Assembly: GCF_900101465.1 (NCBI RefSeq)
Contig: NZ_FMZM01000011.1
Coordinates: forward strand, 124,001 to 188,000
Source of the DNA: Nocardioides lianchengensis
GTDB lineage: Bacteria > Actinomycetota > Actinomycetes > Propionibacteriales > Nocardioidaceae
Direction of reading: 5' to 3'
Length of the DNA stretch: 64,000 bases
Part shown: positions 18,062-27,003 of the stretch, in pieces
Layout: every line of letters begins with the position of its first letter
Numbering within the stretch: the first letter of the stretch is position 1
Translations under genes and position numbers: made by a program
Notes under the pieces: generated by a model
Seen by the model: only the letters and a program-made list of their open reading frames with translations
Databases searched by the model: none
What the model was told of the DNA's origin: nothing

Positions 18062-19528
18062 ATGTCCACAGACACCACCGCCCCACCCGCTCGCACCATC
18101 CCCGCGAGCCCCGCCGCCGGCCCCGGGCTGCCGACCGAGCTGCCCGACAACGCGGGCCGGGCCGCCGCCGGCATCGCGATCGTCCTGGTGGCCCAGCTGA
18201 TGCTCATCCTCGACGCCACCGTCGTGAACGTCGCCCTGCCGCACATCGACGCCGACCTGGGCTTCGGCCCGGCCGGCCTGTCCTGGGTCCTGAACTCCTA
18301 CACGCTCGCCTTCGGCGGACTGCTGCTCCTCGGCGGCCGGTTGGGCGACGTCTTCGGCCGGCGCCGGATGTTCGAGTCCGGCCTCGCCGTCTTCACACTC
18401 GCCTCGCTGCTCGGCGGCCTCGCCCAGAGCCCCGAGGTGCTGGTCGGCGCCCGTGCCCTCCAGGGCGTCGGCGCCGCGATGGCCGCCCCCGGCGTGCTCG
18501 CCCTGCTCACCACGAGCGCCCCCGACCAGGCCGCCCGCAACCGGGCCCTCGCGCTCTTCGGCGCGGTCTCCTCGGGCGGCATGTCCATCGGTCTGCTGCT
18601 CGGCGGCTTCCTCACCGACGTCGGCTCGTGGCGCTGGACGATGTTCATCAACGTCCCGATCGGCCTCGCGGTGCTGGCGCTGACCCGCCGATTCCTCGAC
18701 GAGACCGCCCGCCGACCCGGCCGCTTCGACATCGTGGGCGCGGTCACCGCCACCGGCGGTGCCGTCGCGATCGTCTGGTCGCTGATCGGCGCCCCCGACC
18801 ACGGCTGGACCTCCGCCCGGACCCTGATCGGGCTCCTCGTGGGCCTGGCCCTGGTCTGCGCCCTCGCCGTCACGGAGCGCCGGGTCGCGCACCCGCTGCT
18901 CCAGCCGGTGCTGCTGCGCAGCCGGCAGCGGGTCGGGGGGCTGCTGATGATCGCCCTGGTCGTCGGTGGCCAGCTGTCGATGTTCTTCCTGGCCGTCCAG
19001 TTGATCGAGGGCCAGCTCGGGTTCGGCCCGATGCAGACGGGTCTGGCCTTCCTGCCGCTGACCCTCGGCATCTTCGGGATGTCGCGGGTGACGCCGCGCC
19101 TGCTGGGCCGGGTCGGCGCCGTCCCGATGATGGTCGTCGGCTCGCTCGGCCTGGCGGCCAGCTTCGCCTGGCTCTCGACCGTCTCGGCGAGCGACACCTA
19201 CCTCAGCGGCGTCTTCGGCCCGATGCTCCTCAACGGCCTGTCCGCCGGTCTGGTGTTCATGCCGGTGACCTCGACGATCCTCGCCGGGGTCGAGCCCGAG
19301 CACGCCGGCTCGGCGTCCGGGCTGCTGCAGACCTTCCAGCAGCTCGGCGGGGCGATCGGCCTGGCCGTGATCGTGTCGGTGTACGCCGCCGGCGCGGAGC
19401 CCGGCCAGTTCCTCCCGGGCGCGGACGCGGCGTTCCTCACCTCGTCGCTCTTCGCCCTGCTCGCCCTGGCCGCGGCCCTCGGACTGGTACGACGGCGCCG
19501 GGCCGTCGCGGTCCTCGAGACCGCCTGA
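18062..19528 (+). CDS. MFS drug exporter (DHA2, EmrB/QacA type)
   Basis: Proton-driven exporter of 488 aa with 14 predicted helices. Family motifs seen: QLMLILDATVVNVALPHI in TM1, LGGRLGDVFGRRRMF (motif A), and GVGAAMAAPGVLALL with the Gly-rich motif C region. Expression is probably held by the divergent TetR, whose operator sits in the promoter. The leader contains a small GC hairpin (18030-18042) before the start. Substrate unknown; such pumps usually expel lipophilic drugs. Confidence 0.92.
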   Translation: MSTDTTAPPARTIPASPAAGPGLPTELPDNAGRAAAGIAIVLVAQLMLILDATVVNVALPHIDADLGFGPAGLSWVLNSYTLAFGGLLLLGGRLGDVFGRRRMFESGLAVFTLASLLGGLAQSPEVLVGARALQGVGAAMAAPGVLALLTTSAPDQAARNRALALFGAVSSGGMSIGLLLGGFLTDVGSWRWTMFINVPIGLAVLALTRRFLDETARRPGRFDIVGAVTATGGAVAIVWSLIGAPDHGWTSARTLIGLLVGLALVCALAVTERRVAHPLLQPVLLRSRQRVGGLLMIALVVGGQLSMFFLAVQLIEGQLGFGPMQTGLAFLPLTLGIFGMSRVTPRLLGRVGAVPMMVVGSLGLAASFAWLSTVSASDTYLSGVFGPMLLNGLSAGLVFMPVTSTILAGVEPEHAGSASGLLQTFQQLGGAIGLAVIVSVYAAGAEPGQFLPGADAAFLTSSLFALLALAAALGLVRRRRAVAVLETA

Positions 19529-19564
19529 CCCGCTCCGCCCTCGCGCCCCGACCCGGGCGTCGGC

Positions 19565-19699
19565 TCAGCCCTCGGCTGTGTCGGCGTCCGGGTCGCGGCG
19601 TTCCCAGGCCGATCCGGTCCAGGTCCAGCGACCGTCGGGGCTGTAGACCGGCGGCCCACCCAGGACGGGCTCGGGATGCACGTCGACGATCGTGCTCAT
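19565..19699 (-). CDS. Small 44-aa protein
   Basis: A short frame with a good ribosome site (AAGGGGGGAA, 8 bases before the ATG at 19699). The product is acidic and Trp-rich, with VYSPDGRWTWTGSAWERRDPD. The DGRW-x-W-x-G-x-W pattern resembles the short Trp repeats found as tails in many actinobacterial membrane proteins (PDG..WDGS.W), so it may be a free-standing relative. No signal or membrane segment. It lies convergent to the DHA2 exporter. Unknown function. Confidence 0.6.
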   Translation of the reverse strand: MSTIVDVHPEPVLGGPPVYSPDGRWTWTGSAWERRDPDADTAEG

Positions 19700-19952
19700 C
19701 GTGGTTCCCCCCTTCGCCGCACTCCCCCGAGCGCGGACCGGACGACCAGGATGGGGCAGCGGTGCCGTCGGCGCGGCCGATCGGCTCAGATTTCACCCGG
19801 CGCCGACCGAATCCCCCTCTGACCTGCGAAGACGTGTCGCAGAACTACAGCGTTGTAGTTCACCCGAACCTCTGTTACGCCTGTGACTGGTGAGGTTAAG
19901 GTGACGCGGACTCGACGGATTCGCCCCCGCCTTCTTCCCCTGGAGCTCCGCC
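19700..19952. other. Gap of about 250 bases before the secreted cell-wall protein
   Basis: No gene found. It holds AACTACA-GCGT-TGTAGTT, a perfect 7-base-arm inverted repeat at 19843-19860 that is notably AT-rich for this DNA, then a less GC-rich stretch up to 19910. It is probably the promoter or regulatory region of the gene at 19953. I could not match it to a known riboswitch. Confidence 0.5.
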
Positions 19953-21389
19953 ATGCGCCGCCCCCGCCTGCCCTTCCGCGCCGTCCTCGCGACGACCCTG
20001 ACCGGCCTGCTCGTCGCGACCACCGGGGTCGTCCTGGCCACGGGCGGAGCCGGCTCGACGGCCACCGCCGAAGCCCCGTCGTACGCCGCTGTGAGCTCAG
20101 CCACCGCGGCCACCGCCGCTAGGAAGACGACCAACCCGGTGACGCCGGGCGACTTCACCGGCTTCGGCTTCGACCAGTGCCTCGCGCCCACCCAGGCCAA
20201 GATGGACCGCTGGCTGGCCACCTCGCCGTTCCTGGCCGTCGGCATCTACATCTCCGGCAAGTCCCGGGCCTGCCGCAACCAGCCCAACCTCACCCCGACC
20301 TGGGTGGCGACCCAGCTCCGCAAGGGCTGGCGGCTGCTGCCCATCACCCTCGGACCGCAGGCCTCCTGCCAGCCCCGGTTCCCGCGCTACCAGGACGACG
20401 TCCGGATCGACCCGCGCCCCGGCAACGGCACCTACGGCCGGGCCTTCCGGATGGGCCGCGCCGAGGCCGACACCACCGTCACCGACGCGAAGGCGCTCGG
20501 CATCGTCGCCGGCAGCACCCTCTGGTACGACCTCGAGGGCTACGACAGCAAGAACACGAACTGCCGCGAGTCGGCGCTGCGCTTCCTCAGCGGCTGGACC
20601 GAGCGGCTGCACGAGCTCGGCTACGTCTCCGGGGTCTACTCCAGCGCCGGATCCGGCATCAAGGACCTCGACGACGCGCGGGTCGCCCGGCCGACCGCCT
20701 TCACCTTCCCCGACCGGATCTGGGTCGCCCGCTGGGACGGCGTCGCGAACACCTCCTCGCCCGGTTACCTCCGCGAGGAGGGCTGGCGCCCCGGCGGCCG
20801 GGTCAAGCAGTACCGCGGCGGCCACGACGAGACCTGGGGCGGCGTGACGATCAACATCGACAGCAACTTCCTCGACCTCGGCCGCGGCTCGGTCGCCGCG
20901 CGCGAGACGCGCTGCGGCGGCGTCCCGCTCGACCTGCGGACGTACGGCGCCATCCGCCGACCCACCGCCACCCGGTCGGCCCCGGCCGGGCAGGTCAAGG
21001 CGCTGCAGTGCCTGCTGAAGGAGAAGAACCTCTACCGCGGCAGCACCAACGGGCGCGTCAACAAGCGCACCGTGCGCGCCTACCGCGTGTGGCAGAAGCA
21101 CGTCGGCCACACCGTCTCCGACTCCTGGTCGCGCCGGAACTGGATGTCGCTGCTCGCCCACGGCAGCGCACCGCTGCTGAAGTACGGCTCCGCCGGCGAG
21201 GCGGTCCGCCGCCTGCAGCGCAGCCTCAACGCTGCCCGCCCGGCGAACAAGCTCCCCGTCGACGGCGTCTTCCGCGCCAGCACCGACAAGGCGCTGAAGA
21301 CCTACCAGACCCGGATCCGGCACCGCGCCAGCGGCGTCGTCACCGCCGCGACCTGGCGGGCCCTCGCCCAGGGCCGGGTCCGCCGCTGA
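19953..21389 (+). CDS. Secreted DUF1906 (glycoside-hydrolase-like) protein with peptidoglycan-binding domains
   Basis: Exported protein of 478 aa. A signal peptide (1-40: RRPRLPFRAVLATTLTGLLVATTG, then a long Ala-rich stretch) precedes a DUF1906 domain near 60-310. That domain is the Rv2525c-like TIM-barrel related to glycosidases, with GFGFDQCLAPTQAKM at its start, WYDLEGY with a possible catalytic acid, and VDSNFLDL-like INIDSNFLDL near the end. The C-terminus holds two peptidoglycan-binding-1 repeats (about 330-395 and 400-470, the second with LKYGSAGEAVRRLQRSLN). Probably a cell-wall-associated hydrolase or binding protein. A long perfect hairpin follows. Confidence 0.85.
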   Translation: MRRPRLPFRAVLATTLTGLLVATTGVVLATGGAGSTATAEAPSYAAVSSATAATAARKTTNPVTPGDFTGFGFDQCLAPTQAKMDRWLATSPFLAVGIYISGKSRACRNQPNLTPTWVATQLRKGWRLLPITLGPQASCQPRFPRYQDDVRIDPRPGNGTYGRAFRMGRAEADTTVTDAKALGIVAGSTLWYDLEGYDSKNTNCRESALRFLSGWTERLHELGYVSGVYSSAGSGIKDLDDARVARPTAFTFPDRIWVARWDGVANTSSPGYLREEGWRPGGRVKQYRGGHDETWGGVTINIDSNFLDLGRGSVAARETRCGGVPLDLRTYGAIRRPTATRSAPAGQVKALQCLLKEKNLYRGSTNGRVNKRTVRAYRVWQKHVGHTVSDSWSRRNWMSLLAHGSAPLLKYGSAGEAVRRLQRSLNAARPANKLPVDGVFRASTDKALKTYQTRIRHRASGVVTAATWRALAQGRVRR

Positions 21390-21400
21390 CCCACCCGCCC

Positions 21401-21475
21401 GCCGAGTCAGCAGTAGTTGTGGGCCGAGTCAGCACTTGTGGTGCTGACTCGGCCCACAACTACTGCTGACTCGGC
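21401..21475. terminator. Perfect 35-base inverted repeat
   Basis: 35-base arms at 21401-21435 and 21441-21475 pair without mismatch around TTGTG. Each arm contains GCCGAGTCAGCA twice (21401 and 21423). It lies between convergent genes, so it can terminate both, but it is longer and more perfect than termination needs. Confidence 0.75.
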
Positions 21476-21487
21476 GCTGGAGGGGGG

Positions 21488-21937
21488 TCAGCCGGAGGCG
21501 GGCGGGCCGACGAGCAGCGCGAGGACGGTCAGGACCAGAACGGCCACGACGCCGGCGGCCAGGCCCTGCTGCGGCTTGCGGATCAGCCAGGAGACCAGCC
21601 GCTGGACGGGTCCGGCGGGGGTCTCGGTGCGCAGCCGCCAGGTGGTGCCGAGCAGGCCGCGGTGCTCGGCGTACCGGTCGAAGAGCACGGTGAAGAACGG
21701 CGGGATCGAGGAGACCACGCCGAGCACGGTGCGGCCGGTCGACCACTTCTGGTCGACGGCGACGACCAGCGTCGTGAGCACGTAGGCGATGAAGACGATG
21801 CCGTGCAGCATGCCGCCGACGCTGACGACAGCCTCGGTGGTCTCGGTGACGTACTTCAAGAACATGCCCGTCAGCAGCAGCGCCCAGGTGATCGCCTCGG
21901 CGACCGCGACGGTTCGGAAGAGCTTCAGCGGGCTCAT
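21488..21937 (-). CDS. DUF3817 membrane protein
   Basis: Integral membrane protein of 149 aa with four predicted helices: about 8-28, 38-62, 68-88 and 124-146. The start MSPLKLFRTVAVAEAITWALLL and the GGMLHGIVFIAYVL segment match the DUF3817 family (YdzA-like integral membrane proteins), whose function is unknown. Its ATG overlaps the purQ stop (21934-21937), so it is the third gene of the purS-purQ unit. The conserved His and Glu in the helices are typical of the family. Confidence 0.85.
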   Translation of the reverse strand: MSPLKLFRTVAVAEAITWALLLTGMFLKYVTETTEAVVSVGGMLHGIVFIAYVLTTLVVAVDQKWSTGRTVLGVVSSIPPFFTVLFDRYAEHRGLLGTTWRLRTETPAGPVQRLVSWLIRKPQQGLAAGVVAVLVLTVLALLVGPPASG

Positions 21938-22602
21938 GCGAACGCGGCGGCGGCGAGCGAGGTGAAGAAGCCCAGGCCGTCGGTGCCGGAGCCGGTGAGC
22001 TCCTCGACCGCGTGCTCGGGGTGCGGCATCAGGCCGACCACGTTGCCCCGCTCGTTGGTCACGCCGGCGATGTCGCGCAGCGAGCCGTTGGGGTTGACGT
22101 CGAGGTAGCGGGCGACGACGCGCCCCTCCCCCTCGAGCCGGTCGAGGGTCTCGGCGTCGGCGACGAAGCCGCCTTCGCCGTTCTTGAGCACGACGGTGAT
22201 CTCGGCGCCCTCGTCGTACGACGAGGTCCAGGCCGTCGAGGCGTTCTCGATGCGCAGCCGCTGGTCGCGGCAGACGAACTTGCGGTGGTCGTTGCGGATC
22301 AGCGCCCCGGGCAGCAGGTGGGACTCGCAGAGGATCTGGAAGCCGTTGCAGATGCCGAGCACCGGCATCCCCTTGCCGGCCGCCTCGATCACCTCGGTCA
22401 TCACCGGGGAGAACCGCGAGATCGCCCCGCAGCGGAGGTAATCGCCGTACGAGAAGCCGCCGGGCAGCACGACCGCGTCGACCCCGCGGAGGTCGTGGTC
22501 GCCGTGCCACAGCGCGACCGCCTCGTGTCCGCCGATGCGGACCGCACGCTGCGCGTCGGCGTCGTCGAGCGAGCCCGGGAAGGTGACGACCCCGACCTTC
22601 AC
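21934..22602 (-). CDS. purQ: Phosphoribosylformylglycinamidine synthase glutaminase subunit PurQ
   Basis: Class I glutamine amidotransferase, 222 aa, that supplies ammonia to PurL. The nucleophile Cys is in LGICNGFQIL and the partner His/Glu in MPHPEHAVEE; the N-terminus (VGVVTFPGSLDDADAQRAV) is typical. Its start overlaps the purS stop by 4 bases (22599-22602). PurS, PurQ and PurL form the FGAM synthase complex in bacteria with small PurL. Confidence 0.96.
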   Translation of the reverse strand: MKVGVVTFPGSLDDADAQRAVRIGGHEAVALWHGDHDLRGVDAVVLPGGFSYGDYLRCGAISRFSPVMTEVIEAAGKGMPVLGICNGFQILCESHLLPGALIRNDHRKFVCRDQRLRIENASTAWTSSYDEGAEITVVLKNGEGGFVADAETLDRLEGEGRVVARYLDVNPNGSLRDIAGVTNERGNVVGLMPHPEHAVEELTGSGTDGLGFFTSLAAAAFA

Positions 22603-22865
22603 GCCACGGTCCCAGCGTCCGACGCAGCCACGCGCACGGTGAAGTTCTCGATGACCGGGTTGGAGAGCAGCGTCTCGGCCATCTGGTGCACCTGCTCGAG
22701 CACAGCGTCGGTCACCTCGCCCTCGACGGTGATCTCGAAGCGCTTGCCCTGGCGGACGTCGGTGACGCCGCTGAAGCCGAGCCGGGGCAACGCCCCCTGC
22801 ACGGCCTTCCCCTGCGGGTCGAGGATCTCGGGCTTGGGCATGACGTCGACGACGACTACGGGCAT
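22599..22865 (-). CDS. purS: FGAM synthase subunit PurS
   Basis: Small subunit of 88 aa that bridges PurQ and PurL and helps pass ammonia. The sequence shows the usual PurS pattern: KPEILDPQGKAVQGALPRLGF, then VRQGKRFEITVEG and a C-terminal NPVIENFTVRV. First gene of the purS-purQ-DUF3817 unit. TAGACT (22873-22878, minus) lies 7 bases before the ATG, a leaderless promoter. Confidence 0.95.
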   Translation of the reverse strand: MPVVVVDVMPKPEILDPQGKAVQGALPRLGFSGVTDVRQGKRFEITVEGEVTDAVLEQVHQMAETLLSNPVIENFTVRVAASDAGTVA

Positions 22866-22912
22866 GGCCGTCAGTCTAGAGCGGCCCGCGGACGGTCCGG
22901 CACACTGGAGGT

Positions 22913-23425
22913 ATGAGCATGCCCACCTCCGGCACCCCCCGCGCCAACGCCGCCTCGCCGCTGAAGCTGGAGTTCCCCCAGTCCCTGGCCACCTACGACG
23001 ACTACGCCGCCGCCCAGAAGTCGGTCGACTACCTGTCCGACCAGAAGTTCCCCGTCGAGCAGCTGATGATCGTCGGCACCGACCTGAAGCGGATCGAGCG
23101 GATCACCGGGCGGCTCACCTGGAACCGGGTCGCCATGGGCGGCGTGCTCTCCGGCGTCTGGCTCGGCCTCTTCGTCGGCGTGATCCTGTCGCTCTTCTCC
23201 GACGAGGGCTTCGTCACCATCGTCTCGACGATGCTCTTCGGCGCCCTGTTCGGCCTGATCTGGGCCCTCGTCGGGTACGCCGCCACCCGCGGTCAGCGGG
23301 ACTTCTCGTCGGTCACCCAGGTGGTGGCGACCCGCTACGAGGTGCTGGTCGAGCACAAGTCCGCCGCGCAGGCGCGCGAGCTGCTCGCCGGGCTGCCCGG
23401 TGCGCTCCCCAACCCCTTCGCCTAG
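22913..23425 (+). CDS. General stress protein 17M-like membrane protein
   Basis: A 170-aa protein. The N-terminal part (20-70: LATYDDYAAAQKSVDYLSDQKFPVEQLMIVGTDL) matches the alpha/beta domain of the general stress 17M family. A glycine-rich pair of membrane helices follows (about 82-102 and 107-128), with a short soluble end. Family members are linked to stress but the biochemical role is unknown. CACACT stands 6 bases before the ATG, which is also preceded by GGAGG. It is divergent from purS, sharing 47 bases of promoter region. Confidence 0.8.
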   Translation: MSMPTSGTPRANAASPLKLEFPQSLATYDDYAAAQKSVDYLSDQKFPVEQLMIVGTDLKRIERITGRLTWNRVAMGGVLSGVWLGLFVGVILSLFSDEGFVTIVSTMLFGALFGLIWALVGYAATRGQRDFSSVTQVVATRYEVLVEHKSAAQARELLAGLPGALPNPFA

Positions 23426-23435
23426 CCCCACCGAC

Positions 23436-23565
23436 GCTGGTTGAGGTGCGAGCGGAGCGAGCCTCGAAACCCGGTGAGCCGACCTCTGGCCTCGATCGAG
23501 GCCGTCGTACGTCTCACCGGGTTTCGAGGCTCGGCGCTGGCGCGCCTCACACCTCAACCACCAGC
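23436..23565. repeat. Modular palindromic repeat, element B
   Basis: Outer arms GCTGGTTGAGGTG / CACCTCAACCACCAGC. Inner arms of 21 bases beginning CGAGCCTCGAAACC and ending GGTTTCGAGGCTCG pair perfectly. It lies between two convergent genes. The sub-stem here is GCGAGC-type rather than GGGAC, a different version of the same layout. Confidence 0.8.
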
Positions 23566-23572
23566 GGGGGCG

Positions 23573-25147
23573 TCAGGTGAGCTCGCGCTTGAGGATCTTG
23601 CCCGTCGCGGTCATCGGGAGGCTGTCGACGACCTCCACCTGGCGGGGGTACTTGTAGGCCGCCATCTGCTCCTTGCCCCAGGCCACCAGCTCCTCGGGCG
23701 AGACGGAGGCGCCGTCGTTGAGGATGACGTACGCCTTGATCTCCTCGCCGTGGCTGTCGTGCGGGACGCCGACGACGGCGGCCAGCGAGACGTCCGGGTG
23801 GGTGAGGAGGACCTCCTCGATCTCGCGCGGGTACACGTTGAAGCCGCCGCGGATGATCATGTCCTTGGAGCGGTCGACGATGTAGTACCAGCCGTCCTCG
23901 TCGCGGCGGCCGAGGTCTCCGGAGCGGAACCAGCCGTCCCGCAGCACCTCGTCGGTCGCCTCCGGCCGGCCGTGGTAGCCCTTCATGATGTTGTGGCCCT
24001 TGATGGCGATCTCGCCGATCGCGTCGGGCGTCCACTCGACCTCGTCCCAGCTCTCCGGGTCGAGCAGGGTCATCTCGACGCCGGGGATCGGGGTGCCGAC
24101 CGAGCCGACGCGGGCGGGCTCGCCGTAGTGGGAGAACGACGCCACCGGCGAGGTCTCGGAGAGGCCGTAGCCCTCGAGGATGGTGACGCCGAAGCGCTTC
24201 TCGAAGTCCTTGTGCACCTCGACCGGCAGCGCCGAGCCGCCGGCGGCCGCGACCCGGAGGTTCTGCGCCAGCGTCGACACGTCCGTGTCGGGGGTGAGCG
24301 CGCCGAGCAGGCCCCAGTACATGGTGGGGACGCCAGCGAAGAAGGTGACGCCCTCCTTCAGCATCAGGCCCAGCGCCGGCTCGGCCTCGAAGCGCGGCAG
24401 CATCACGACGGTGCCGCCGAAGGCGAAGGCACCGTTCTGGATGACCGTCTGGCCGAAGGAGTGGAAGAGCGGCAGCACGCACAGGTAGGTGTCGGGCTTG
24501 TCCGCGTCGGCGCCGAAGAGGTCCTTGCTGGCCAGCGCGTTGTCGCGCATGTTGCGGTGCCGCAGCTCGGCGCCCTTGGGCTGGCCCGTGGTGCCGGAGG
24601 TGTAGAGGATGACCGCGGTGTCGTCCTCGTCGGTGGCGACCGAGGTGAAGGTCGAGGGCTGCCCCGCTGCGGCCTGCATCAGCGTCTCGGTGCCCTCGAT
24701 CGGCGAGTCCGCACCGGGGTCGGCGGTGATCACGAAGAAGTGCTCACAGCCCTCGGCGTCCTGGAAGCCGGCGTACCCCTCCTGGCCGATGGGCAGCTCG
24801 GGGGTGCCCTGGAAGCAGAAGTAGGCCTTCGCGTCGGAGTCGCCGAGGTGGTAGGCCACCTCACGGCCCTTGAGCAGGACGTTGAGCGGCACCACGGTCG
24901 CGCCGGCCTTGAGGATGCCGAAGTAGACGATCGTGAAGTAGGGCAGGTTCGGGCAGCTCAGCGCGACCTTGTCGCCGGGCTCGATCCCGCGCGAGGTCAG
25001 CAGGTTGGCGACCAGGTTGGCGGCCCCGTCGACCTGCGCGTAGGTGAGCCGGGTGTCCCCGAACACGATCGCGTCGCGGTCGGCGTACTGCCGCGCACTG
25101 TCCTCGAGAAAGGTCGACAGGTTGTAGCTCAACGTGGCCTCCGTCAC
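23573..25147 (-). CDS. Long-chain fatty-acid-CoA ligase (AMP-forming)
   Basis: Acyl-adenylate enzyme of 524 aa that activates a carboxylic acid with ATP and CoA. Motifs: the P-loop LYTSGTTGQPKG, EGYGLSETSP, the hinge region with SGDLGRRDEDGWYYIVDRSKDMIIRGG, and the C-terminal catalytic Lys in PMTATGKILKRELT. The GTG at 25147 gives the family N-terminus (LSYNLSTFLEDSARQYADRDAI). TAGGTT at 25165-25170 (minus) puts the transcript start about 10 bases upstream. The acyl chain is likely medium or long. It is alone in its unit. Confidence 0.92.
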   Translation of the reverse strand: MTEATLSYNLSTFLEDSARQYADRDAIVFGDTRLTYAQVDGAANLVANLLTSRGIEPGDKVALSCPNLPYFTIVYFGILKAGATVVPLNVLLKGREVAYHLGDSDAKAYFCFQGTPELPIGQEGYAGFQDAEGCEHFFVITADPGADSPIEGTETLMQAAAGQPSTFTSVATDEDDTAVILYTSGTTGQPKGAELRHRNMRDNALASKDLFGADADKPDTYLCVLPLFHSFGQTVIQNGAFAFGGTVVMLPRFEAEPALGLMLKEGVTFFAGVPTMYWGLLGALTPDTDVSTLAQNLRVAAAGGSALPVEVHKDFEKRFGVTILEGYGLSETSPVASFSHYGEPARVGSVGTPIPGVEMTLLDPESWDEVEWTPDAIGEIAIKGHNIMKGYHGRPEATDEVLRDGWFRSGDLGRRDEDGWYYIVDRSKDMIIRGGFNVYPREIEEVLLTHPDVSLAAVVGVPHDSHGEEIKAYVILNDGASVSPEELVAWGKEQMAAYKYPRQVEVVDSLPMTATGKILKRELT

Positions 25148-25265
25148 GAAAGGGGATGGTCGCCAACCTACCCCCGGACCCCGAGGCCGGCTCAGGGTCG
25201 ACTCAGGGGTACGCCGGGGCTCGCTCCCGATGCCGGTGGGTCCGGGCAGCGCGAGGCTGAGGGTC

Positions 25266-26180
25266 ATGATCACCGCGCGAGCGCTCACGAAGACGTACGG
25301 CGAGACCACCGCCGTCGACGGCATCGACTTCACCGTCCGCCCCGGACTGGTGACCGGCTTCCTGGGGCCCAACGGCGCCGGCAAGTCCACCACCATGCGG
25401 ATGGTGATCGGGCTGGACCGGCCCACCGCGGGCGAGGTCCGCGTCAACGACCACCGGTACGCCGACACCCCCGCGCCGCTGCGCGAGGTCGGCGCGCTGC
25501 TCGAGGCCCGGTCGGTCCACCCGGGCCGGTCCGCGCTCGACCACCTGCGCTGGCTGGCCGCGACCAACGGCATCCCGCGCTCGCGCGTGGACGCCGTCCT
25601 GGAGCAGGTCGGTCTCGGGGCCGTCGCGGCCCGGCGGGTCGGCAAGTTCTCGCTCGGCATGGGCCAGCGGCTCGGCATCGCCGCCGCGCTGCTCGGCGAC
25701 CCGCCGGTGATCGTGCTCGACGAGCCGGTGAACGGCCTGGACCCCGAGGGCATCCGCTGGGTCCGCACCCTGGCCCGCGAGCTGGCCGCTGAGGGCCGCA
25801 CGGTGATGGTCTCGAGCCACCTGATGTCGGAGATGGCGCTGACCGCCGACCACCTGCTCGTGATCGGCCGGGGCCGGATCCTCGCCGACTGCTCGATGTC
25901 GGACTTCATCAGCGAGCACGCGGCGTCGTACGTGCGGGTGCGGAGCCCGCAGCAGGTGGTCCTGGCCGAGACGCTGCAGGCGCGGGGCCTCGCCGTCACC
26001 GCGTACGACGGGGAACTGCGCGTCGACGGCCGCGACGCGGTGACGATCGGCGACACCGCGGCAGCCGCCGGGCTGACCCTGCACGAGCTCACCGTCGTCA
26101 GCTCGTCGCTGGAGGAGGCCTTCATGACGCTGACCGCGGACAGCGTCGACTACCACGCCACGACGGGAGCAGCGGCATGA
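25266..26180 (+). CDS. ABC transporter ATP-binding protein
   Basis: ATPase of 304 aa. Walker A is GPNGAGKSTTMR, Walker B is VIVLDEPVNGLDPEG, and the switch His is in VSSHLMSEM. The signature is degenerate: FSLGMGQRLG rather than LSGGQ, typical of the bacitracin/antibiotic-immunity (BcrA/CcmA-like) subgroup. The C-terminal part (SSLEEAFMTLT) is the usual end. GAGGCTGAGGG precedes the ATG. The permease gene overlaps the stop. No two-component system or other clue to the substrate is beside it. Confidence 0.92.
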   Translation: MITARALTKTYGETTAVDGIDFTVRPGLVTGFLGPNGAGKSTTMRMVIGLDRPTAGEVRVNDHRYADTPAPLREVGALLEARSVHPGRSALDHLRWLAATNGIPRSRVDAVLEQVGLGAVAARRVGKFSLGMGQRLGIAAALLGDPPVIVLDEPVNGLDPEGIRWVRTLARELAAEGRTVMVSSHLMSEMALTADHLLVIGRGRILADCSMSDFISEHAASYVRVRSPQQVVLAETLQARGLAVTAYDGELRVDGRDAVTIGDTAAAAGLTLHELTVVSSSLEEAFMTLTADSVDYHATTGAAA

Positions 26181-26995
26181 GCGCCACCGCCATCGGGACC
26201 ACCGAGCGGGCGACCGCGTCGTACCCGCCGCAGACCTTCGGGCGGGTGCTGCACGGCGAGTGGATCAAGTTCTGGAGCGTCCGCAGCACCCGCTGGTCGC
26301 TGGTCGCGCTGGTCGTCCTCGGCGTCGGGCTGACCGCGATGATCTGCGCCTCGAGCGCGGACTGGCTGGCCAGCGGCGACGCCGACGAGTCGCCCGGCTC
26401 GTTCGTGACCTGGGGGATGATGCTGGCGCAGGTGACCGGCGTCGTGCTCGGCGCGATGGTGGTCACCAGCGAGTACGGCACCGGGATGATCCGCTCCACG
26501 CTGGCCGCCGTCCCGCGGCGCGGGCGGGTGCTGGCCGCCAAGGCCGTCGTGCTGACCGGCGTGCTGCTGGTCGCGGGCACGGTGACCGCGTTCGCGGGCT
26601 ACCTGGCCGGCAACTTCTTCCTCGACCGGGCCGGCGTGGGCGTGCCGCTCGACGGCGACGGCGTCGTACGGGCGCTCTTCGGGAACGGGCTCTACCTCGC
26701 CACCCTCGGTCTGCTGACCGCCGCCGTCGGCCTGCTCGTGCGGCACACGGCGGCCGCGCTCTCGATCGTGCTCGGCACGGTCTTCGTGGTCGGCACCATG
26801 GCCAACCTGCTGCCCGGCACCTGGGGCGAGTGGGTGTCCAAGCTGCTCCCCGGCAACGCCGGCATGACCATCGCCACCCCGGTCTCGTTCAACCCCGAGG
26901 CGCTCGGTCCCTGGACCGGCTTCGGCGTACTCGTCCTGGAGACCGTTGTCGTGCTCGCCGCGGGGTGGTGGGCCCTGGTCCGCCGCGACGCCTGA
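26177..26995 (+). CDS. ABC-2 family transporter permease
   Basis: Membrane partner of 272 aa with six predicted helices. The start LHGEWIKFWSVRSTRWSL is the conserved entry of ABC-2 immunity-type permeases, followed by a large loop and VVTSEYGTGMIRSTLAAVPRRGRVLAAKA. The ATG overlaps the ATPase stop. Together they look like a BcrAB-type system that removes peptides or lipids from the membrane. A group of repeats follows directly. Confidence 0.9.
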   Translation: MSATAIGTTERATASYPPQTFGRVLHGEWIKFWSVRSTRWSLVALVVLGVGLTAMICASSADWLASGDADESPGSFVTWGMMLAQVTGVVLGAMVVTSEYGTGMIRSTLAAVPRRGRVLAAKAVVLTGVLLVAGTVTAFAGYLAGNFFLDRAGVGVPLDGDGVVRALFGNGLYLATLGLLTAAVGLLVRHTAAALSIVLGTVFVVGTMANLLPGTWGEWVSKLLPGNAGMTIATPVSFNPEALGPWTGFGVLVLETVVVLAAGWWALVRRDA

Positions 26996-27003
26996 CCACG
27001 CCG

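Noticed and set aside
19700..19952. c-di-AMP (ydaO-type) riboswitch before the cell-wall protein gene
   Set aside because: Such riboswitches control cell-wall hydrolases in actinobacteria, but I do not find the conserved motifs; only a small inverted repeat is visible.
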